Origin: Candidatus Dormiibacterota bacterium
GTDB taxonomy: Bacteria > Chloroflexota > Dormibacteria > Aeolococcales > Aeolococcaceae
Length of the DNA: 10,431 bases
Assembly: GCA_019236085.1 (NCBI GenBank)
Contig: JAFAJR010000069.1
Coordinates: 1 to 10,431 of the forward strand
Direction of reading: 5' to 3'
In this document: in pieces, positions 7,373 through 10,431 of the stretch
Layout of the letters: each line of letters opens with the position of its first letter
How positions within the stretch are numbered: the first letter of the stretch is position 1
The notes under the pieces: generated by a model
Told to the model about the DNA's origin: nothing
Database searches by the model: none
The model's input: only the letters and a program-made list of their open reading frames with translations
Position numbers and translations under genes: made by a program

Positions 7373-7924
7373 TCAGGCGGCGACCTTGGTGCCGCAGTGG
7401 GCGCAGAACGCGGCGTCCTTCACCAATGGTTTTCCGCATTTGCTGCAGAAACCGGCTCCGTCCGATGCTGCCGCGGACGCGGCAGGCGCTGAGGCAGCGG
7501 ACACGGGTGGCGGCGTCGGAGGCGCCCCAAAGCTCGCCGTGGTCCCGCCGGCGAGGTACCGCTCGACGAACTCGAAGGTCCGATCCGGGAGCTTGCTCTG
7601 CTGCCACGCGCCGTAGGCGGCGGTGAAGGCCAGCGGCCAGAGCAGGAACCAGCCGACGGCCCCCGCAGCCGCCTTGTCGCCCCACTTGCCCGCGCCCATT
7701 TCGACGATGAGGTCATCGCCCTGGGTGCGGAACACGACCTGCAACGCGGACGAGGTGCCGAACGCCTTGCGCCAGTCGCCGCGCTGCCGTGCCTGGAGCA
7801 TCAGGCCGTCCGGCGTCGGGGCGGTCTGGATCTCGAACCCCTGTCCTGAATACCACTGGCCAACGGCTTCAGCCACAGCGGGCAGCGGCTGCGACGGGTG
7901 GTGGTACGTGTGAAGGTCGTTCAT
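7373..7924 (-). CDS. Membrane-anchored zinc-ribbon domain protein of unknown function
   Basis: A 183-residue protein with a soluble N-terminal domain (about 1-80), one hydrophobic membrane segment (about 85-107, GAVGWFLLWPLAFTAAYGAW), a short charged stretch, an Ala/Pro-rich linker (about 128-158) and a C-terminal zinc ribbon with Cys160, Cys163, Cys174 and Cys177 in a CxxC-x10-CxxC spacing. The domain-membrane-ribbon order recalls widespread uncharacterised zinc-ribbon proteins containing a GAGKW...WPL segment. The ribbon is probably cytosolic or a protein-interaction module; no enzymatic motif is seen. The ATG at 7922-7924 is chosen because GGAGG lies four bases before it and because it overlaps the stop of the upstream minus-strand gene (ATGA). 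A start 16 codons upstream is unlikely. The stop is nine bases from the tRNA-Leu 3' end, in convergent orientation. Confidence 0.8.
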   Translation of the reverse strand: MNDLHTYHHPSQPLPAVAEAVGQWYSGQGFEIQTAPTPDGLMLQARQRGDWRKAFGTSSALQVVFRTQGDDLIVEMGAGKWGDKAAAGAVGWFLLWPLAFTAAYGAWQQSKLPDRTFEFVERYLAGGTTASFGAPPTPPPVSAASAPAASAAASDGAGFCSKCGKPLVKDAAFCAHCGTKVAA

Positions 7925-8187
7925 GCCGCCTCCAGAGCGAGTGTCAGCTGCATCCCCTGCAGCAGGGCCCACTCCAGCAGTGCCTCGGTGAGTAGCGCGT
8001 GGGTGTCGTCGTCAAGCCGCTCTTCCAGGGTCCGCAGCAGGCCGACGACCCGCTCAGCCTGGGCCTGGGCAGCGTCGACGCTGACCTCGCCCTTGGCCAT
8101 GTGCTCGCGGTAGTCGTCCACGCGGCGGAGATACCGCTCGAAAAGGAGGTCGTCGCCCGCCTCCGTGAACCAGCCTGTCCTTTCCAT
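7921..8187 (-). CDS. Small helical hypothetical protein, coupled to the zinc-ribbon gene
   Basis: An 88-residue protein that I do not recognise. It is rich in charged and hydrophobic helix-forming residues (LLFERYLRRVDDYREHMA; VVGLLRTLEERLDDDTHALL) with no Cys, no signal peptide and no membrane segment, so it is probably a soluble helical-bundle protein. The ATG at 8185-8187 follows a GAGGAGG with four bases of spacing; an in-frame GTG at 8200-8202 would place the ribosome site inside the gene and is rejected. Its TGA overlaps the ATG of the zinc-ribbon gene by four bases, so the two are almost certainly cotranslated and may act together. Base composition matches the neighbours. Confidence 0.7.
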   Translation of the reverse strand: MERTGWFTEAGDDLLFERYLRRVDDYREHMAKGEVSVDAAQAQAERVVGLLRTLEERLDDDTHALLTEALLEWALLQGMQLTLALEAA

Positions 8188-8278
8188 GCCGCCTCCTCTC
8201 ACTGACCGTCGGTGTGCAGCGCGACTCTACAGATCCATCCCAGCGGATCACGCCGTCGCGACGTCAGCTGGGCGCAAC

Positions 8279-8284
8279 TTGACA
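8279..8284 (+). promoter_or_regulatory. Possible -35 element upstream of the diguanylate cyclase gene
   Basis: A perfect TTGACA lies in the 159-base divergent gap between the small helical gene and the cyclase. At 17 bases of spacing the -10 position (8302-8307, CAAAAG) is a poor match, so the promoter call is tentative. If used, transcription would begin near 8314, just before the GTG at 8347, supporting that start over the GTG at 8212. Confidence 0.35.
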
Positions 8285-8346
8285 AACGTGTTTCGGTCCG
8301 GCAAAAGGCAGGCCTGCCAGACCAGGCAGCGCGAGCATCGCACTCA

Positions 8347-9906
8347 GTGAGTTCGACGACCGGGGGGGAAACGGCGGGCAACGCCGGCGGCACCCGCGCC
8401 AGCCTGCTCTTCCCGCTGATCGGGCTGGTGGCGTTCGTCACAGTGCTGCTGCCAGGTCCGGCGCGACCGGCCTGGTTCATCGGCGCGCTCGCCCTCGCGG
8501 TGGCCAACACGGTGGTGCAGCGCACGGTTCGCTGGAGCTCGCTGCCGTCATGGCTGAGCATCATCCCGTTGCTCGTCGCCACAGCCACGATCGGCATGCT
8601 GGTCTACTCAGCAGGCCCGGGGTCCGGCCTGTCGCCGCTCTTCCTGCTGCCGGCTCTCACCGCTGCGCTGACGGGCACGCCGCGCGGCTCCGCAGTGGTG
8701 ACCGTCGCCAGCGTCGGCGCCCTGGCGCTGGTCGCAGAGCTCAACGGCAGCACCGGCGTCAGCATCGGCCGCTCCTCGTTCTTCTGGCTGGCGATGCTGA
8801 CAGTGGTCAGCGTGGCCATGCACTCGCTGCGGGCCGGCCTGACCCGGAGTGCCGAGCGCGCCGAGGAGCAGTTCCGCGAAAGCCAAGTCACCGCCAACGC
8901 GGCCCAGGCACTCACCGTCCTGCGTGACGCCGACGAGGTCATCGCCACCTCGGTGCGGCTGGCCGCCGAGCTTGCCTCGCCGCCGAACATCGCGCGCCGG
9001 GCGCTCTATTTCTCCATCCATGCCGGCAGGGCGACGATCGTCGCTGACAGCGACGAGGCCGGGGTCAGCGGCGAAGGTGTCGACATGGCGATCGAGGACC
9101 ACTCCGTGATCCGGAGGGTCGTCGCGACGGGCGCTGCGATCAATGGCGGGGTCGACCTCGACGCCTGCAGCGCCGAGGTCCGGAGCATTGCGAAGCGCTT
9201 CGGCGTGACCCACGGCGCCTACGTGCCTCTGCGAGTAGACGACTCCCTCACCGGCATCCTCTGCGTCGTCGGCCGCGGTGTCGAGATCTCGGAGTCGCTG
9301 TTCCAACGCGTCAAGACGATCAGCGCGCTGACCGAGCTGGCGCTGGGTCTCGCCGTGGCGCATGAGAGGCTGGTCGAGGAGGCGGGTACCGACCCGCTAA
9401 CCGGCGTGGCCAACCGCCGCGAGTTCGAGCGCGCGATGGCCCGGCGGCCCTCCCGCTTCAACTACGCAATCCTGGCGATCGACGTCGACGACCTGAAGAC
9501 GGTCAACGACACCCATGGTCACCCCGCCGGCGACACGCTCATCGTATCGGTGGCGACCTCGATCCGCTCGGCGCTCCGGCGCGGGGACATCGTGGCCCGG
9601 GTGGGTGGCGACGAGTTCGCCGTCCTGGCCATCGCCGTCGAACCGCACGAGGCAGGCGAGCTGGGCCAGCGCATCCGCCGCGCCGTGGGCGCCGCGCCAC
9701 TGGCCACCGGAGCGCCGCGCATCAGCCTGGGGGTGTGCGCCGCGGACGCCGACGCCGACCCCGAGCAGGTGTGGTCGCTGGCCGACGTGGCGATGTACGA
9801 GGCCAAGCGCAGCGGCGGCGACCGCATCGTGGTGGGGCCTGCGCTCCGCGCAGCACGGCCTCCGTCGCTGGCGATGCACGAGCTGCCGGCAGCCCAGACC
9901 GCCTAG
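8347..9906 (+). CDS. Membrane-bound GAF-GGDEF diguanylate cyclase
   Basis: Predicted to make the second messenger cyclic di-GMP from two GTP. The 519-residue protein (GTG start) has about five or six hydrophobic membrane segments in residues 18-168, a short helical linker (RSAERAEEQFRESQ), a GAF-like sensory domain (about 190-340) and a C-terminal GGDEF domain (348 to about 507). The latter opens with DPLTGVANRREFE, includes the metal-binding DVDDLKTVNDTHGH motif, an intact catalytic GGDEF at 420-424, and ends with ADVAMYEAKRSGGDR. An inhibitory I-site RxxD (Arg411-Asp414) sits five residues before GGDEF, so product feedback inhibition is likely. The GTG at 8347 puts the start close before the first membrane helix; a GTG at 8212 would add 45 residues of unconvincing sequence overlapping the putative promoter. 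No clear Shine-Dalgarno supports either. No EAL or HD-GYP domain is present. Confidence 0.88.
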   Translation: MSSTTGGETAGNAGGTRASLLFPLIGLVAFVTVLLPGPARPAWFIGALALAVANTVVQRTVRWSSLPSWLSIIPLLVATATIGMLVYSAGPGSGLSPLFLLPALTAALTGTPRGSAVVTVASVGALALVAELNGSTGVSIGRSSFFWLAMLTVVSVAMHSLRAGLTRSAERAEEQFRESQVTANAAQALTVLRDADEVIATSVRLAAELASPPNIARRALYFSIHAGRATIVADSDEAGVSGEGVDMAIEDHSVIRRVVATGAAINGGVDLDACSAEVRSIAKRFGVTHGAYVPLRVDDSLTGILCVVGRGVEISESLFQRVKTISALTELALGLAVAHERLVEEAGTDPLTGVANRREFERAMARRPSRFNYAILAIDVDDLKTVNDTHGHPAGDTLIVSVATSIRSALRRGDIVARVGGDEFAVLAIAVEPHEAGELGQRIRRAVGAAPLATGAPRISLGVCAADADADPEQVWSLADVAMYEAKRSGGDRIVVGPALRAARPPSLAMHELPAAQTA

Positions 9907-9928
9907 CGCCGACTGATCCGTCCGGCCA

Positions 9929-9949
9929 GTTCGTCCGTACTCGACGAAC
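9929..9949. repeat. Perfect 7-bp inverted repeat after the cyclase gene
   Basis: GTTCGTC and GACGAAC flank a seven-base spacer (CGTACTC), 22 bases after the cyclase stop and about 70 bases before the Tat-protein gene. It could form a small hairpin or be an operator. There is no T-tract after it, so a standard intrinsic terminator is not supported. Confidence 0.45.
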
Positions 9950-10017
9950 GGCAGGCGGGGGGTGACCGGCTCCGTCAGGGGGCCGGCGTGCCTTCGCCCG
10001 AGCATGGAGGACGGACC

Positions 10018-10278
10018 ATGGCAAGGGTGACACGGCGGGCGTTCATCACGACCGCCGGGGCGGTGACCGGTGCCGCAGCGCTGACGCTGGCCGGGCCGGC
10101 AGTGGCCGGCGCCGCCGGCGAGCTGGTGGCCGCGGCCGACGGACCGCTGCCCGAGCAGCCGGTTGTTGCATACATCCGCAACCCGAAGTCGGGAAGCCTC
10201 GCCGGCATGGACGGCGACCGTGAGGTGGCGGTGAAGGACCGCAAGCTCGTGCAGCGCATCGTCAGCGCGGCACGCTGA
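10018..10278 (+). CDS. Small Tat-signal protein of unknown function, upstream of DUF4331 gene
   Basis: An 86-residue precursor with a twin-arginine signal: MARVTRRAFITTAG (Arg6-Arg7 in the TRRAFI motif), a hydrophobic alanine/glycine-rich core and a probable signal-peptidase site around AVAGAAG (about residue 34). The mature part is only about 50 residues and contains PVVAYIRNPKSGSLAGMDG followed by a charged tail (EVAVKDRKLVQRIV). Tat export suggests it folds, or binds a partner or cofactor, before crossing the membrane. I recognise no enzymatic motif. The ATG at 10018 is supported by GGAGG at 10006-10010, seven bases upstream; an ATG- or GTG-type start further upstream would bury the Tat signal. 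The following DUF4331 gene begins 12 bases after the stop, so the two probably form an operon. Confidence 0.78.
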   Translation: MARVTRRAFITTAGAVTGAAALTLAGPAVAGAAGELVAAADGPLPEQPVVAYIRNPKSGSLAGMDGDREVAVKDRKLVQRIVSAAR

Positions 10279-10289
10279 GAGGGGAGGAG

Positions 10290-10431
10290 ATGTCGTCTCA
10301 TCGCGAAGCACCGGGCATCAGCAAGGACCCGGTTGCTGACAACACTGACACATACGCGTTCGTCAGCCCGGACGCGCCCAGCACCGTCACCATCATCACC
10401 AACTACATCCCCATCGAGGCGCCTGCCGGCG
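10290..10431 (+). CDS. DUF4331 domain protein, N-terminal part (runs off the right edge)
   Basis: The first 47 codons of a gene continuing beyond the window. The N-terminus MSSHREAPGISKDPVADNTD, followed by TYAFVSPDAP and VTIITNYIPIEAPAGG-like sequence, is the recognisable opening of DUF4331 proteins, whose function is not established. The start ATG at 10290 follows a purine-rich GGGGAGGAG ribosome site. It has no signal peptide of its own, which is interesting given that the small protein 11 bases upstream carries a Tat signal. Length and the rest of the fold cannot be judged here. Confidence 0.85.
   Translation, partial: MSSHREAPGISKDPVADNTDTYAFVSPDAPSTVTIITNYIPIEAPAG

Noticed and set aside
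8212..8346. Upstream GTG start for the cyclase adding 45 residues
   Set aside because: The added sequence has no domain character, overlaps a perfect TTGACA and a divergent promoter region, and has no good ribosome site.
9397..10311. A 304-codon open frame on the minus strand over the cyclase C-terminus and the Tat gene
   Set aside because: Its product is rich in Arg, His and Gly, without domains, and it covers conserved GGDEF and Tat coding sequence on the other strand.

Overview
This is a GC-rich bacterial window with mostly ordinary chromosomal content. The first 4.3 kb is a tightly packed lower-glycolysis operon, gap (5' end outside the window), pgk, tpiA and gpmI, all on the + strand and joined by very short gaps or start/stop overlaps. 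A secG gene and an oligopeptide-type ABC substrate-binding protein follow about 1.1 kb later on the same strand. High GC, frequent GTG starts, the gap-pgk-tpiA(-gpmI)-secG order and the Tat-exported small protein next to a DUF4331 gene suit a high-GC lineage such as Actinomycetota, Chloroflexota or Candidatus Dormibacterota. The phylum cannot be fixed from this sequence alone.

Layout: 1-776 gap (partial); 783-1979 pgk; 1976-2737 tpiA; 2734-4270 gpmI, which carries an apparent one-base frameshift at a run of six Gs near its N-terminus; 4280-5323 (minus) a secreted phospholipase D-family lipoprotein with two HKD motifs; 5422-5658 secG with its own likely promoter and a strong Shine-Dalgarno; about 5703-7259 an SBP_bac_5 substrate-binding protein whose start is unclear; 7281-7364 tRNA-Leu(CAG); 7373-7924 (minus) a membrane-anchored zinc-ribbon protein; 7921-8187 (minus) a small helical protein translationally coupled to it; 8347-9906 a membrane GAF-GGDEF diguanylate cyclase; 10018-10278 a small Tat-signal protein; 10290-10431 the start of a DUF4331 protein.

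How they fit together: gap, pgk, tpiA and gpmI encode consecutive or linked steps from triose phosphates to 2-phosphoglycerate. The minus-strand PLD gene sits between gpmI and secG and separates them transcriptionally. The right half holds signalling (c-di-GMP synthesis) and envelope or secreted proteins with no obvious common pathway. The small Tat protein and the DUF4331 protein look like a two-gene operon.

I see no mobile element, CRISPR array, phage or defence locus. The points most worth a second look are the gpmI frameshift, the uncertain start of the substrate-binding protein, and the uncharacterised small-protein pairs.
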